This document shows, piece after piece, positions 46,020-56,946 of a stretch of DNA of 64,000 nucleotides. The notes under the pieces are model-generated. The model ran no database searches. It was not told the origin of the DNA and saw only the letters and a list, made by a program, of their open reading frames with translations. The stretch comes from Rhineura floridana (Eukaryota > Chordata > Lepidosauria > Squamata > Rhineuridae): positions 12,831,100 through 12,895,099 of the forward strand of contig NC_084500.1 in assembly GCF_030035675.1 (NCBI RefSeq), in the 5' to 3' direction. How positions within the stretch are numbered: position 1 is the first letter of the stretch; every line of letters starts with the position of its first letter. Both the position numbers and the translations under genes were made by a program.

Positions 46020-46410
46020 GTGGGCCCAGGCCCGGCACCAACAGAGGGCCAGGTTGGGCGCTGGCCAAGGGCCCTGAGGCTGGCCAAGGGCCCCTGCAGC
46101 TGGGAGGGTGGAGCCCCTGCTCCGCAATCCCCACCAATATCAGGTTGCGGGCCATGACCGGATAGTTGTGCAGATTGCGGAGCAGGAGTTTCACTCTTCA
46201 AGCCAACAGCACCCCTGCACATCCACACAGCCACTGGGTGTTTAAATATACCCGGTTGCTTCGCCAGGTGTGTTGGGTGGCACAGCTGGGCGTGTTTAAG
46301 TGCAAGTTTACATGGCGCACACATGTTAACACAGACACAGAGGGGAGGTGTAGGCCCACGGCGGGCTAGTGCCCGAGGGCCCGTAGCGAGCTAGTGCCGG
46401 CCCTTGTTGG
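46020..46410. repeat. GC-rich unclassified element with imperfect inverted ends
   Basis: The left side GGGCCCAGGCCCGGCACC and the reverse complement of the right side AAGGGCCGGCACTAGC, GGGCCCTCGGGCACTAGC are related. The block is far more GC-rich than its surroundings, with GGCCAAGGGCCC repeated at 46063 and 46081. No TSD or coding is seen. DNA-element origin is a guess. Confidence 0.4.
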
Positions 46411-46937
46411 GTCACTGTGAGAAACAGGATCTCGGACAAGATGAGCCTCTGGGAATAATTCAGGAAGGGACATCTTTATAAGAGGCAGATTGCAGAACCC
46501 CATGGGTCATCATGGTAGCAATCTTCAAACCGGGTGACCCAGAAACAATGAGCTGAAGGTACTTACTTGGGATCACGTATTTACAAGATTAGTTAAGCCT
46601 TCGCAATATAACTTGCTTCCTTTTGTTGACCTGAGCAAGCAGATAGAATGATTGTAAACTGACTTTATCCAATCTGTCATCTTCAGGGGTGCTCAGTGTG
46701 GGCCAGCAGGAAGGCGGGGAAAGGCTTCTATCATGCAGACAGCTGGCAGAGCGTCCATATCTATATGTGCAACCATTTTCTTCACCTTTTGATCAAATTG
46801 GGGTTTCCTAAATAGGAACATACTTTTCTCTGAATTGAAATCAGGAGGCACGCTTCACTCCGCTACTTGAACAAAATATTCATGTTGAAAGTGTGTAAGA
46901 GTTATCCACCCCCACTGGACACACACACTCACTTACA

Positions 46938-47200
46938 TGTAAGAACATTAGAAGACCCCTGCTGGGTCAGGCGAGAGGCCTGTCTAGTCTAGCATTCTCC
47001 TGCTTCTCAGAGTGGTCATCCAGATGCCACATGCAGGAAATGAGCACAATAGCCCTCTCCCATGTTGTTCCCTAATGGCCAGTATTGGACATAGACTACT
47101 TCTGAACCTGGAGGTTCTATGGAGCCTTCATCGCTAGTAGTCACTGATGGCCTCATTCTCCATTAGAATTTGTCTCATCTCCATTTGCAGCCTAAGTTGG
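46938..47200 (-). mobile_element. LINE 3' end, CR1/L3-like, reversed and diverged
   Basis: TAAGAACATTAGAAGACCCC, GGCGAGAGGCCTGTCTAGTC, AGCACAATAGCCCTCTCCC and TGGCCTCATTCTCCATTAG follow the reversed family order. 46411-46937 has no assigned feature. Confidence 0.5.
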
Positions 47201-47289
47201 TGGCCACTTTGTGGTTGGCTAGCAAATGTGCTGTGTGAAGGAGTACTTCCTTTGGGTCTGTCCTGAATCTTCCATCATTTAGCTTCATT

Positions 47290-47535
47290 ATTGGATGGCG
47301 CCATATCTTAGAATTATGAGATCTCTACTTTGCCTGAGGCCCTTTTCCAGATTGCCCCTCCGAGAAAGAGGGCCTTTTTAGTTGTGGCTCCCTATCTGTG
47401 GAATGTGCTCCTCAGTGGGGTCTGCCTGGCACCTTCATTGATGTTTTTGCAGCTTTTGACAGACTTAAGATGATACTCTTTGTTATTGATGTGCTGTCCA
47501 AGCTTCCTGTGGCGGTTAGGGGGGGTGTTGCTTTT
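47290..47535 (+). mobile_element. L2 LINE 3' part
   Basis: GAGAAAGAGGGCCTTTTTAG, GTGGCTCCCTATCTGTGGAATG, TGCTCCTCAGTGGGGTCTGCC and GCACCTTCATTGATGTTTTT are diverged L2 C-terminal coding. Confidence 0.55.
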
Positions 47536-47544
47536 TGTTGTTAT

Positions 47545-47790
47545 AAATTAAAATAATTATTATATTACATTTATATCCCACCTTTTCTCCAAGGAGGTCA
47601 AGGTGGTATAAATGGTTCTCCTCCCTCTCCATGTTATTCTCACAACAACCCTATAAGGTAAGGCTGAGAGGCAGTGACTGGCCCAAGGTCACCCAGCAAA
47701 CTTCATGGTTGAATGGGGATTTGAACCCTGGTCTTCCAGGTCCTGGTCCAACACTCTTAACTGCTACACCACAGTATGATATATTTATTT
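47545..47790 (-). mobile_element. tRNA-headed SINE with L2-like tail, reversed
   Basis: TATATTACATTTATATCCCACC, CTCCAAGGAGGTCAAGG, CTGGCCCAAGGTCACCCAGC, GGGGATTTGAACCCTGG and GTCCAACACTCTTAACTGC run in the reversed order. Confidence 0.85.
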
Positions 47791-48639
47791 GTGTTTTTAA
47801 CAGTGTTGTAAGTTACTTGGAGACCTTTGGGTAACAAGTGACTAACAAATCACATCAATCAATGAAATGTCTCCACACCAGGTGTGATTTTATTTTGTAC
47901 ACCTCTATCATGTTTCCACCTCTTTATTTTGGATGTGCATCCTAATTGGATTGTTCAGAACAGTGACTTATGGAGGGACAGATCAGACAGCTTCCTTTTC
48001 AGGCTGGTTAATTCTACCACATCTCTAAACCAAGGGAGATTGAATTATTCCCCAAATCTCAAGATGCAGACTTGCACCGAGCAGTAGCTTTGCATCAACA
48101 GAAAACACTTCCACTTGTGCAAGTGTGGAATCCTGATGTTTGTGGATCCTTCCTACCTATACCGGGCCTGCGTGCCATCCCAAAAACTCCTCCTGAGGTT
48201 TGGGAACCCTCTGGAACAATATGGGATGTGGTACAGGCAGCTGGCCGAGTGAGGAGTGATTGGTGAAAATCAAGTGTCCTTTCCCTGCAGGAGTGGAAGC
48301 ACTTCCCGTTAATGCAAACCCACCATTGGATACAACTCTCAGCCAATCTCTTAAAACCCCACAGAGTTTGATTGGAAGGAGGTGGAGCCAGACCAGTGAA
48401 TCATTCAGAGATACTCTAGGCAGCCTCCTTCAGTCTTTGTTTTTTCTGGCTTCCTTCTGAGTGTGTTAGCTTGCTTGGGATAGGATTTAACTTCTGTCTT
48501 GTAAGGATGAATGGGATTATGTTGTAGCACTTACCCATATCGCTTGACATTGGTGATACTTACTTAGTTCTTTTGACAAACCAAAGCTCTACGTTTTTCC
48601 CAAGGTACTTCTTTTGTCTCTCTCTTTCTCAGCTCACAT

Positions 48640-48800
48640 CCACGCCATACATTTAAAGCACTTGGTTTACTCCGAAGAATCCCGGGAACTGTAGTTTGTC
48701 ACTCACAGAGCTACAATTGGCAGCACCCTTTACAGGCTACAGTTTCCAGGATTCTTTGGAAGAAGCTATGTGCTTTAAACATATGGTGTGGATGTGACAC
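48640..48800. mobile_element. Palindromic MITE, second family
   Basis: CACATCCACGCCATACATTTAAAG and CTTTAAACATATGGTGTGGATGTG are inverted ends. GGGAACTGTAGTTTGTC and GGCTACAGTTTCCAGG are inner arms. The 48,060-48,480 stretch before it contains no feature I recognise. Confidence 0.65.
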
Positions 48801-49084
48801 TTATCTCTCTGTTTCACGTAAAGAATGTGATGTCCTCCCAAATCCTCCCCTGGAACTCAAACTTTTTTAGTGTTTGGCTTTTAGACATTGGACATTATCT
48901 CCTTCCTTGTCCAGCAATAGGAAACACTTCGGAAAGTAGGCTGGGCTACCTCTTTTACATCATCACGGGAAATGTTGACCCTTTGCCCTGTGTGTGAGGA
49001 GGCATTGCCACTTTTTCTGATCTTGGCTCACTTCTGTGTCCCTGCCCTGCCTCAATACCACAGTAGCTAAGTCACCAGTCTATA

Positions 49085-49298
49085 TGAAACCATCTTGTAT
49101 TACGGCAGACCATTTAGGTCCATTTAGCTGTGCGTTGGCTGTTTTGATTGGCAGTGGCTGTCTAAGGAATCAGCCCCTGGCCTTTTCCCTAGTTTGGTTA
49201 CCCCAGAACTGTTAGTCAGAAACTTTTAAATGGGTATTGATCCTGGGACCTTCTGAGTGTAAGCCAAGTGCTCTACACGTGAGCTGTGTCTCCTTTCC
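49085..49298 (-). mobile_element. Second-family SINE, reversed, diverged
   Basis: ATTACGGCAGACCATTTAGG, CATTTAGCTGTGCGTTGGC, TTGATCCTGGGACCTTCTGAG and CAAGTGCTCTACACGTGAGC fit the reversed tail, body, B box and A box. Confidence 0.55.
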
Positions 49299-49339
49299 AG
49301 TATTAAACATCTATCACCATGAGTTGTCCTGCTCCCTCT

Positions 49340-49445
49340 GTGGTGTGTGGACTGCCTTCAAGTCGATTCCGACTTATGGCAACCCTATGAATAAGGTTGT
49401 CATGGTAAGCGGTATTCAGAGGTGGTTTACCATTGCCTTCCTCCT
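49340..49445 (-). mobile_element. Sauria-type SINE 3' end, reversed
   Basis: GGACTGCCTTCAAGTCGATTCC, TTATGGCAACCCTATGAATAAGG and TCAGAGGTGGTTTACCATTGCC give tail and body. The head is missing. Confidence 0.8.
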
Positions 49446-49764
49446 GCTCCCTCTAGACATGGCTTTATTCTTGGTGGGAGTAAAGCACCAATACATGTTA
49501 CAAGTAATCTGAACCAGTGTGTGTGTGTGGGGGGGAACAGACAAAGGCAATCTATTCTTCCCTCTTCTGATTCCTCTTAAGATGTTTGTTGTTTTTGTGG
49601 ACTTTGCTCCTCCCCTTCCTCCCTTCTGTTCCTGTCTTTGTTCTCAGTTAGTAATGGCTCCCTGAGTGGAAGCTGCATGGCTGCTTCAGCATGTATGACT
49701 TTGTAGTACTAAACCCTAGGTTTCTTTATTTTTTCAACTACTGAGCGCAGACTAACTTCCTAAC

Positions 49765-49960
49765 TGTTAGAGCCATATGACAACGGAACCAACGACCTAG
49801 AGAGGTAGTGGGCTCTCCGACACTGGAGGCCTTCAAGAGGCAGCTGGACAGCCATCTGTCGGGAGTACTTTGATTTGGATTCCTGCATTGAGCGGGGGGT
49901 TGGACTTGATGGCTTTATAGGCCCCTTCCAACTTGACTATTTGATGACCCTATGATTTTA
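49765..49960 (+). mobile_element. CR1 LINE 3' end
   Basis: The plus strand keeps the coding end (GAGGCCTTCAAGAGGCAGCTGG, GACAGCCATCTGTCGGG, the LEAFKRQLDSHLSG motif), then CCTGCATTGAGCGGGGGG, TTGGACTTGATGGC and CCTTCCAACTTGACTA, the CR1 terminus. Confidence 0.8.
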
Positions 49961-50140
49961 TGACTAGTTATTTCTGCACTCAGCTGCAATACACACACAC
50001 ACACAAACAATTCTTCTTGTAATCTCATGGTGGCTCTGGAAGGTCTTGCACTCGTGTCCCTGTCCTTCCCAAGCCCCAAATTACATGCTAAGCCTATATC
50101 CTTTCTCCTTTTGGCCATTCCCTCCCACTGGATCTCTTTA

Positions 50141-50283
50141 CCGCTGGGGAGGTTAACCTGTGGCCCTTCATATGTAGTTGGGCTCCATCTCCCATCATCC
50201 CTGACCACTGGCCATGCTAGCCGAGGCTAATGGGAGCTGGAGGCCAGCCACATCTGGTGGGCCACAGATGTTCCCCATTCTGG
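50141..50283. mobile_element. Palindromic hAT MITE
   Basis: GGGGAGGTTAACCTGTGGCCC, CTCCCATCATCCCTGACC, GGCTAATGGGAGCTGGAGG and GGGCCACAGATGTTCCCC are the two arms. Confidence 0.65.
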
Positions 50284-50484
50284 CTTTACTGCCTGACAGC
50301 TGTCTGGATGACCCTTCCACTGGTGTGTTTTCAATGCTTGAGTTTCTCGGAGTGCTTGCCATGGTGCCATATCTCTGTTTTTTATTCTGTCCCCCTCCTC
50401 TGCCAGCTGTATTCAACGACTGAGTGTGCTTTGTTGTGTTAGCCTGCGGGCTCAGTACCAAGTGAGCTGTGTCAGCCACTGACA

Positions 50485-50575
50485 GCAAAACAGTAAAGAG
50501 TCTTGTGGTGCCTTGAAGACTTACATTTATGAAGGCATATGCTCTTTTGAGGACTAGAGTCTACTTCATCTAATG
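50485..50575 (+). repeat. Short copy of the 'AGTCTTGTGGCACCTTAAA' repeat
   Basis: AGTAAAGAGTCTTGTGGTGCC, TTGAAGACTTACATTTATGA and GGACTAGAGTCTACTTCATC match 30030-30125. Confidence 0.55.
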
Positions 50576-50576
50576 T

Positions 50577-50712
50577 AGGAGTCGGCATGTTTGGGCCCTC
50601 CAAATGTTGCTGAACTACAACTCCCATCAACCTCAGCAAACAAGGCTAATGGCCAGGGATGATGGGAGTTGTCGTTCAGCAACATCTGGAGGGCCAAAGG
50701 TTCCCCACACTG
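50577..50712. mobile_element. Palindromic hAT MITE
   Basis: TTGGGCCCTCCAAATGTTGC, ACTACAACTCCCATCAACC, GATGATGGGAGTTGTCG, TTCAGCAACATCTGGAGGGCC and AAGGTTCCCCACACTG. Confidence 0.7.
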
Positions 50713-50867
50713 AATCTTAAATATGCAACAATATCTGCACTTGATCATGTTGCTGTTTACTTGATTTAATTGCAAGGTAACTCTTATGCGTGTAGGTTTT
50801 TAAGATCGGATGGGGAAGGAGGCTGTGCTGATGTGGGATGAAAGAGAAGCTAAATTCAGTGCACCTT

Positions 50868-51245
50868 TAAAGACCAACCTGTCAAATTTGCCCATTCTGA
50901 AACAATATGAGAACAGAAACACAACCATCCTTTGACATTTGCACTTAATTGAATTTTGTGACACAGTTCTCCAACCAGTGTTTACAAAACTACACATATA
51001 TTGGGAAAGTGGGTGTGCGGATGATTGTATTTCTGAAAATAACATACAAAATGCATTATATTAGGGGAAATTGCTTCACAAAAAATGTACTTTAGCCAAA
51101 ACTGCATTTATCAGGAGGAATTTGCATTAAAATGCTGATGGATTTCCATGTTTATAAAAAAAAATCAAATTGCTGCAGAAATGTGGAGAATAGTCTTTAA
51201 GATTGGAATAATGAGAAACTTAGAGAAATGGAAATTACCAGATTC
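50868..51245 (+). repeat. Unclassified ~380-bp repeat, copy 1
   Basis: It matches 57035-57445 in the same orientation. Shared blocks include CAACCATCCTTTGA/AGCCATCCTTTGA, TTGAATTTTG, AAATAACATACAAAA, AAATTGCTT, TTAGCCAAAACTG/TTAGTCAAAACTG, TTGCTGCAGAAAT and AATGAGAAACT at the end. No coding or promoter boxes are recognised. Confidence 0.6.
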
Positions 51246-51257
51246 TTCTGTCCCTAG

Positions 51258-51260
<3 letters not shown>

Positions 51261-51304
<44 letters not shown>

Positions 51305-51331
51305 TCACACACACACACACACACACACACA
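51261..51331. repeat. (TC)n(AC)n compound microsatellite
   Basis: A run of TC dinucleotides changes to AC dinucleotides with one CTCAC break. Confidence 0.95.
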
Positions 51332-51717
51332 ATTGTTCCTAGGAGGATTTAATTGCATTTCAGCTAAGAATGTGTGAGCCAGCGTGGGTGTTTCTGGTTA
51401 CAAAAAGAAAACCACAAACACCCTCCACAATCTGGGCTTCAGCCCAGATCTGACCAACCTCTCAAGAGGACATCAAACACCCGCCATCTCCCATCTAAGC
51501 TGCTGTGGTGCTCCGACTGGGCCTGCTTTTGAAGTTATGCCAGCTCCTGATTGCAGCTTTTTATCAAGGGAGTGGCGGCTTGGGTGAGCGACACCCTGCT
51601 CCATTACCTGTCTGAGCCAGGGGTGGGTGGAGGGAAGCTGGCTTAGACAGATAAAACAAGGATTTAATAGTATTATCTAATCTGGAGTTCCAATTTAGAT
51701 AAGGGCAAGTAACCAGT

Positions 51718-51910
51718 TCACATAGGAAGCTGCCTTACCCAGAGTCAGACCATTGGTCCATCTAGCCCATTACTGTCTACACTAACTGGCAGCAACTCTC
51801 CCAGATTTCAGGTCTTTCCCAGCCCTACCTGGAGATGCTGGAGATTGAACCTGGGACCTTCTGCATGCAAAGCAGGTGCTCTGCCACTGAGTTGCAGTCC
51901 TTTCCCAAAC
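51718..51910 (-). mobile_element. Second-family tRNA-headed SINE, reversed
   Basis: ATAGGAAGCTGCCTTACCC, GTCAGACCATTGGTCCATC, AGCCCTACCTGGAGATGCTGG, GATTGAACCTGGGACC, TTCTGCATGCAAAGCAGG and TGCTCTGCCACTGAGTTGC. A near-complete copy. Confidence 0.85.
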
Positions 51911-51989
51911 TGCAAAGATGTTGCAAATTCCTACTCAGCTGCTGCTAAGATTTGCCACAATTTCAGATGAGGTAGAATGAGATGGTAGA

Positions 51990-52150
51990 GCAGAGCTGAG
52001 GAACCTGTGGCCTTCCAGATGTTGCTGGGCTGCAGCTCCCATTTTCCCTGACCATTGACCATGTTGGTTGGGACTGATGGGAGTTGGAGTCCAACAACAA
52101 TTGGGAGTTGGAGTCCAACAACAATTGGAAAACCACTGTTTAGCCAACCC
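51990..52150. mobile_element. Palindromic hAT MITE with a 24-bp tandem duplication
   Basis: The arms GAGGAACCTGTGGCCTTCCAG and GGGAGTTGGAGTCCAACAAC are present. The 24-base unit at 52079-52102 is repeated exactly at 52103-52126. A half arm of the same family follows at 52205-52295. Confidence 0.65.
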
Positions 52151-52384
52151 TGGCCTAGACAATCAGGAATCATGGCTAGAAGCCAATCAGGGTTTAAGAA
52201 ATGCTTCCTAGGCTGGCAAAAAATGCTGTCTGGGGCCGATGGGAGTTGGAGTCCAGCAAACGCTGGTGGCCCACCAATGTTTCCCAACCCTGTGGTAGAG
52301 GCCTGAATGTAATGGGCTGTTGCACTTCAGGGGCAGGTAGGGAGATTACATTTTTGAAAGCTCACTTCCATTTTAAAATATATA

Positions 52385-53373
52385 TGATGTGGGGGTGCCA
52401 AAGCATCTGCTGTGCAACCTATACTCTGCACAAGAGGCTACTGTAGGGACAGAATATGGAAAAACTGATTGGTTCCCAATCGGAAAGGGTGTGAGACAGG
52501 GGTGTATTTCATCACCCTGTTTGTTTAATCTATATGCAGAACATATCATACGGAAAGCGGGATTGGACCAACATGAAGGAGGTGTGAAAATTGGAGGGAG
52601 AAATATCAATAATTTAAGATATGGAGACAATACCATAATACTAGCAGAAACCGGTAATGATTGGAAACAAATGCTGATGAAAAATAAAAAGGAAAGCACA
52701 AAAGCAGGACTACAGCTGAACATCAAGAAGACTAAAGTAATGACAACAGAAGATTTATGTAACTTTGAAGATGACCATGAGGACATTGAGCTTGTCAAGG
52801 ATTATCAATACCTTGGCACAGTCATTAACCAAAATGGAGACAATCGTCAAGAAATCAGAAGAAGGCTAGGACTGGGGAGGGCAGCTATGAGAGAACTAGA
52901 AAAGGTCCTCAAATGCCAAGATGTATCACTAAAGTCAGGATCATTCAGACCATGGTATTCCCGATCTCTATGTATGGATGTGAAAGTTGGGCAGGGAAAA
53001 AAGTGGATAAGAGAAAAATAAACTCATTTGAAATGTGGTGTTGGAGGAGAGCTTTGCACATACCATGGACTGCAAAAAAGACAAATAATTGGGTGTTAGA
53101 ACAAATTAAACCAGAACTCTCATTAGAAGCTAAAATGATGAAACTGAGGTTATCATACTTTGAACACATAATGAGAAGACGTGATTCACTAGGAAAGAAG
53201 GGAGTAGAAAAAGAGGAAGGCCAAACAAGAGATGGATTGATTCCATCAAGGAAGCCACAGACCGGAACTTACAAGATCTGAACAGGGTGGTTCATGACAG
53301 ATGCTCTTGGAGGCCGCTGATTCAGAGGGTCGCCATAAGTCGTAATCGACTTGAAGGCACATAACAACAACAA
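52385..53373 (+). mobile_element. BovB (RTE clade) LINE, 5'-truncated
   Basis: The reverse-transcriptase part reads GVRQGCISSPCLFNLYAE, then GGRNINNLRYGDNTIILAE, LNIKKTKVM and YQYLGTVINQNGD. After a frame change near 52920-52980 it continues FPISMYGCESW, WCWRRALHIPWTAKKTN and LSYFEHIMRRRDSLGK. The catalytic YADD is YGDN here (52616-52630), so the copy is dead. The tail GGGTCGCCATAAGTCG, then ATCGACTTGAAGGCACATAA and (CAA)n matches the Sauria and 5S SINE tails. Confidence 0.9.
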
Positions 53374-53647
53374 TGTAAGTATAAAAGTAGTGCAGCAGCG
53401 AAAGAGAGAGAAAATGCCTTCAAAAAAGGCTGGGTAATCTGGTGCTTTCCAGATGTCGTTGGAGGGCTTTTGATGTTGTACTCTCTTTTAGGCAGTGGGC
53501 TGTTCCACTGCCTTCTATATGTCTTGCAGGGTTTATTCTGAGCTTTTTTTCCCTACGGCACAAGCAGCCAGCACACTGCCTGTCCCCAAACTGTCAAGTA
53601 ATTAGTCCATTGGCGGGGTTGTTTCTTTTAGTGACAGTACTCACCAG

Positions 53648-54010
53648 CAATAGTGTAGTGGCAAATTCAGAAGTGCAGGGTCCCCTCATGTTAGTCACAG
53701 TCACAGCCACACCCCTCCCCTTTTTTTGATGCTGAGTTGGGAATGAGATCCTTGTTAATGCCTTCTCCTACAATAGACATCCCTAGGAGTCTGCTCACTG
53801 GCTGACTCACCTCCTTTCACTCTGACTGTCTCCAGTCAACAGGAAAGGTCAAGGAAGCATGTTTGAAGACTCTTCTCAGTGCCTAACACACTCCCCTTTC
53901 ATGCTGATTGTCTCATAGGCTGCTGGAGATGTAGGGACCCTGCTGGGACCCTACTCCAAAAAAAGTAAAGGGTCTAAGACCCCCTGAGACCCTGCACGAC
54001 TATATCCTTG
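53648..54010. mobile_element. Non-autonomous hAT-like element, 363 bp, perfect target duplication
   Basis: CTCACCAG occurs directly on both sides (53640-53647 and 54011-54018). The ends CAATAGTGTAGTGGC and, reversed, CAAGGATATAGTCGTGC match at about 8 of 12, and GCAGGGTCCC is near both ends. No coding is seen. 8-base duplications fit hAT, though the ends are not the usual CAG. Confidence 0.6.
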
Positions 54011-54294
54011 CTCACCAGTATGGAATACCAGCACCTCTTTGTTTGCTCCCAGTGCCAGCTATTTTGAACTGGCACCCATGGCACTTTTATCAAGATACAA
54101 GTACCGGCACCTCATTCCTTATTTTTTATTTTACCAAAAAAGCACTGACTAGTGGTATAAGGTTATGAAGATTTGAAGGGAATCAGTATTTGTCTTCATT
54201 TTCCATTTCTTTTTCTCGTCAATTTCTTTTTTGGAAACTTCCTACCTCATTATTAAACCCCATATGCTCAACTACACAAAAACTAATTTCACAC

Positions 54295-54403
54295 TGCAAC
54301 AGGTTTTTTAAAAGTTTTTTTTTAGATTGGTTTAAATCTTTTCATTGATTGTTAAGTCGCTTTGAGTTCACTTTGGTGAAGAAAAACTACAAATAAATTT
54401 AAT
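54295..54403 (+). mobile_element. L2-like LINE or SINE 3' tail
   Basis: ATTGTTAAGTCGCTTTGAGTTC and AAAAACTACAAATAAATTTAA fit a tail of the type GCCGCTTTGAGTTC..AATAAAT. Confidence 0.45.
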
Positions 54404-54505
54404 TTCGTGACAGATGCTCTTGAAGGTCACTGATTCATAGGGTCGCCATAAGTCGTAATTGTCTTGAAGGCACATAACAACAACAACAATAAACAAATAA
54501 ATAAA
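54404..54505 (+). mobile_element. BovB LINE 3' tail
   Basis: CGTGACAGATGCTCTTGAAGG, CATAGGGTCGCCATAAGTCG and CTTGAAGGCACATAACAACA are the last 90 bases of BovB with an (A)-rich end. Confidence 0.8.
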
Positions 54506-54566
54506 AACTCCCATCAGCCCCAGCCAGCATGGCAAATGGCTTCCATGGAGGTGTTGCAGAGTGTGA

Positions 54567-54726
54567 TGTTGAGTTAACTGATGTGCTACCCTAGGCACAT
54601 GTAGTGGCGCTGTGTCCAATCTTGGGCAGTCAGCTAGGCTGCTCTTCTAGACTGTTCTAGCAATAAAGTTGTTCTGTTCGGCATCCAATGGGAGGCCTGG
54701 TTATCTCTTTCTGAAATAACCTGACA
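54567..54726 (+). repeat. 5' LTR of the Ty3/Gypsy fossil, 160 bp
   Basis: Runs from TGTTGAGTTAACTG to CCTGACA with a poly(A) signal (CAATAAAG) about 65 bases before the end. It is directly followed by the gag-like region. Limits are inferred without a second LTR for comparison. Confidence 0.55.
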
Positions 54727-56887
54727 ATGGTTATCAGAAGTGTATGCCTTCAACCTTACAAGAATTGCTTGCCATGGCACAGTTTTCATTCGGCCCCAGA
54801 AAGCTTCAACTTCAAGAGACCTTCAGAATGGCCAGATTGGAAAGAAAGATTGGCTTGTTTTCCACGTTTGCAACAAAGCTCCACAAGGAGACTGGAGAAG
54901 TTTGGGGTTCTCTCATTTATGGGAAAGGAACCTGATCATATCTTCAGATCCTTCACCTTTACTGAGAAGAATCATAGGGATGATTATGGAATGGTACTGG
55001 TCAAATGTGATGAGCGTTTTATTCCCAAACATAATGTAGTTTATGAGAGGGCCTGTTTCCACCAGAACGCTGAAAGCCCTGGTCCGAGTCAGTGGAATCC
55101 TTTGTATGAGAAAATGGCAGAAAACTGTGATTTTGGAGACAAAAAGGGAGAGCCAATCAGAGATAGAGCGATGATAGGTGTCCTGGACAATGGACCCTCA
55201 GAGACTGTGAACGCAAACAGATTTAACCCTCCACACTGCAATGAAATGGCAAGGCATTCTGAAAGGGTCAAAAATCAGAATAGGGAGCAGAAACCACTTG
55301 AAAGCAATCCAGGGGAGGTCTCCAGTAAACAGAATCCTAACAGGAAAAATCCACCCACCCACAAAAGGCACTGCTAGGAAACTCTCACAAGCAGCTCAGA
55401 ATAAGCCCCAGACAAATCCAGGCTTTTCACAGTTTAGATGTACAAGATGTGGGAGAAATCACAGCCCAAGGGCGGGGGCTGTCCAGCCAAAGGTGCCTAA
55501 TGCCGCATTTATAAGGAACTAGGACACTTTGCCACAGTTTGCCACACAAAGACAGTAAGAGAAGTAACACATGTTAATCCAGATCCACTTTTTCTAGGAT
55601 CTATTGCTTGTGAGGATGTAGACCCAGTATGGCAAGTAAAATTAAAGACTGGTGGCATGCCCATAGACTTTAAAATTGATTCAGGCACAGATGTGATAAT
55701 AAAATCAGAAGGAACCTATTTTCTCCTTAATCCAACTCCTAAATTGAAACTTGCTGGCATCACATTAAAACAGCCCTGGAGGTCCCTTGACCTGTTTAGG
55801 ACAATTCTCGGCAGAAACATTATATAAGGGCAACAGCTTCCATCTTGATGTGTTTGTGATTACAGATCCAAAGGTGGATAATCTCCTCAGCTACAGCATA
55901 GATGCCAAGATGGGCCTAGGAAGGAAAACAGATCATATTCAGGGAGTGTTTGGAGATCTTGGACTCCTAAATGGAGATTCTGTTGATATTATTTTAAAAG
56001 CTAATGCTAAACCATATAGTGTACATTTATCATGTAGAATACTGGTTCCTCCACGAAGTAGAATCTGAGTTAAAGAGAAGCAGGTGTAATAGAGAAAATT
56101 ATGGAACCAACCGCATGGTGTGCACCTTATGGTGCCTGTGATTAAAAAGAACAGACAGATCAGAATCTGTGTGGATTTAATTTACAAAGACTGAACAAAG
56201 CAGTGGTTAATGAAAAGTTCATCCTCCCTGCTCTTGAGGATTTTCTCCCAAAGATAGCAGGCACAGATTTCTTCTCTAAATTAGATGCATTTAGTGGATT
56301 CTGGCAAATTCCTCTAACAGAATGGAGTGCCAACCTGACGACGTTCATAACACTGTTTGGAAGATTCTGCTTCAAAAGATTACCCTTTGGATCACTAGTG
56401 TTTCTGAGATCTTCCAAAGGAAAACGACCAAGCTTCTAAAGGACATTGACAAGTACATAGTCTTTATGGATGATGATCTAATATTTGGATCAATGCATCA
56501 GGAACATGACAAAACCCCTAAAGAAGTCCTGAGTAAAATTAGCAGGGCAGGGTTCAAGGTTAATAAAGGCAAATGCAGTTTCCACCTTCATCAAACTGAA
56601 TTCTTGGAACAGATAATAAGCAAGGGTGAAGTAAGTCTAAATCCAGACAAGGTACAAGCTATTAGAAACCTGGAACCACCTAACAATGTTGCAGAACCTA
56701 GGTGCATAGTAGGGATGGTAAATTTGCCAAATGTATCTACAGTATTAAAGACTTTGAATGAGTTACTGAAAAAAGATATAGCCTGGTTGTGGGGAACCTG
56801 AGCAAGACCCTGCTTTTAACAGGGTGAAGGAAATTATCTCAGCTGCCCTTTCTTGAAATTTTACCACCCAAACAAGCCAATATAAAC

Positions 56888-56946
56888 TGTAAACCGCCCA
56901 GAGAGCTTTGGCTATGGGGTGGTATATAAGTACAATCAATCAATCA
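56888..56946 (+). mobile_element. L2 LINE 3' tail inside the Gypsy fossil
   Basis: GTAAACCGCCCAGAGAGC, TTTGGCTATGGGGTGGTATATAA and an (AATC)n tail form a very short L2 end, interrupting the RNase H region. Confidence 0.8.

Noticed and set aside
45956-46165. Reading frame across a SINE end and the GC-rich block
   Set aside because: It begins in the SINE tail and the sequence is repeat-derived.
54740-55522. Several overlapping reading frames as separate host genes
   Set aside because: All lie in the gag-like region of the Ty3/Gypsy fossil.
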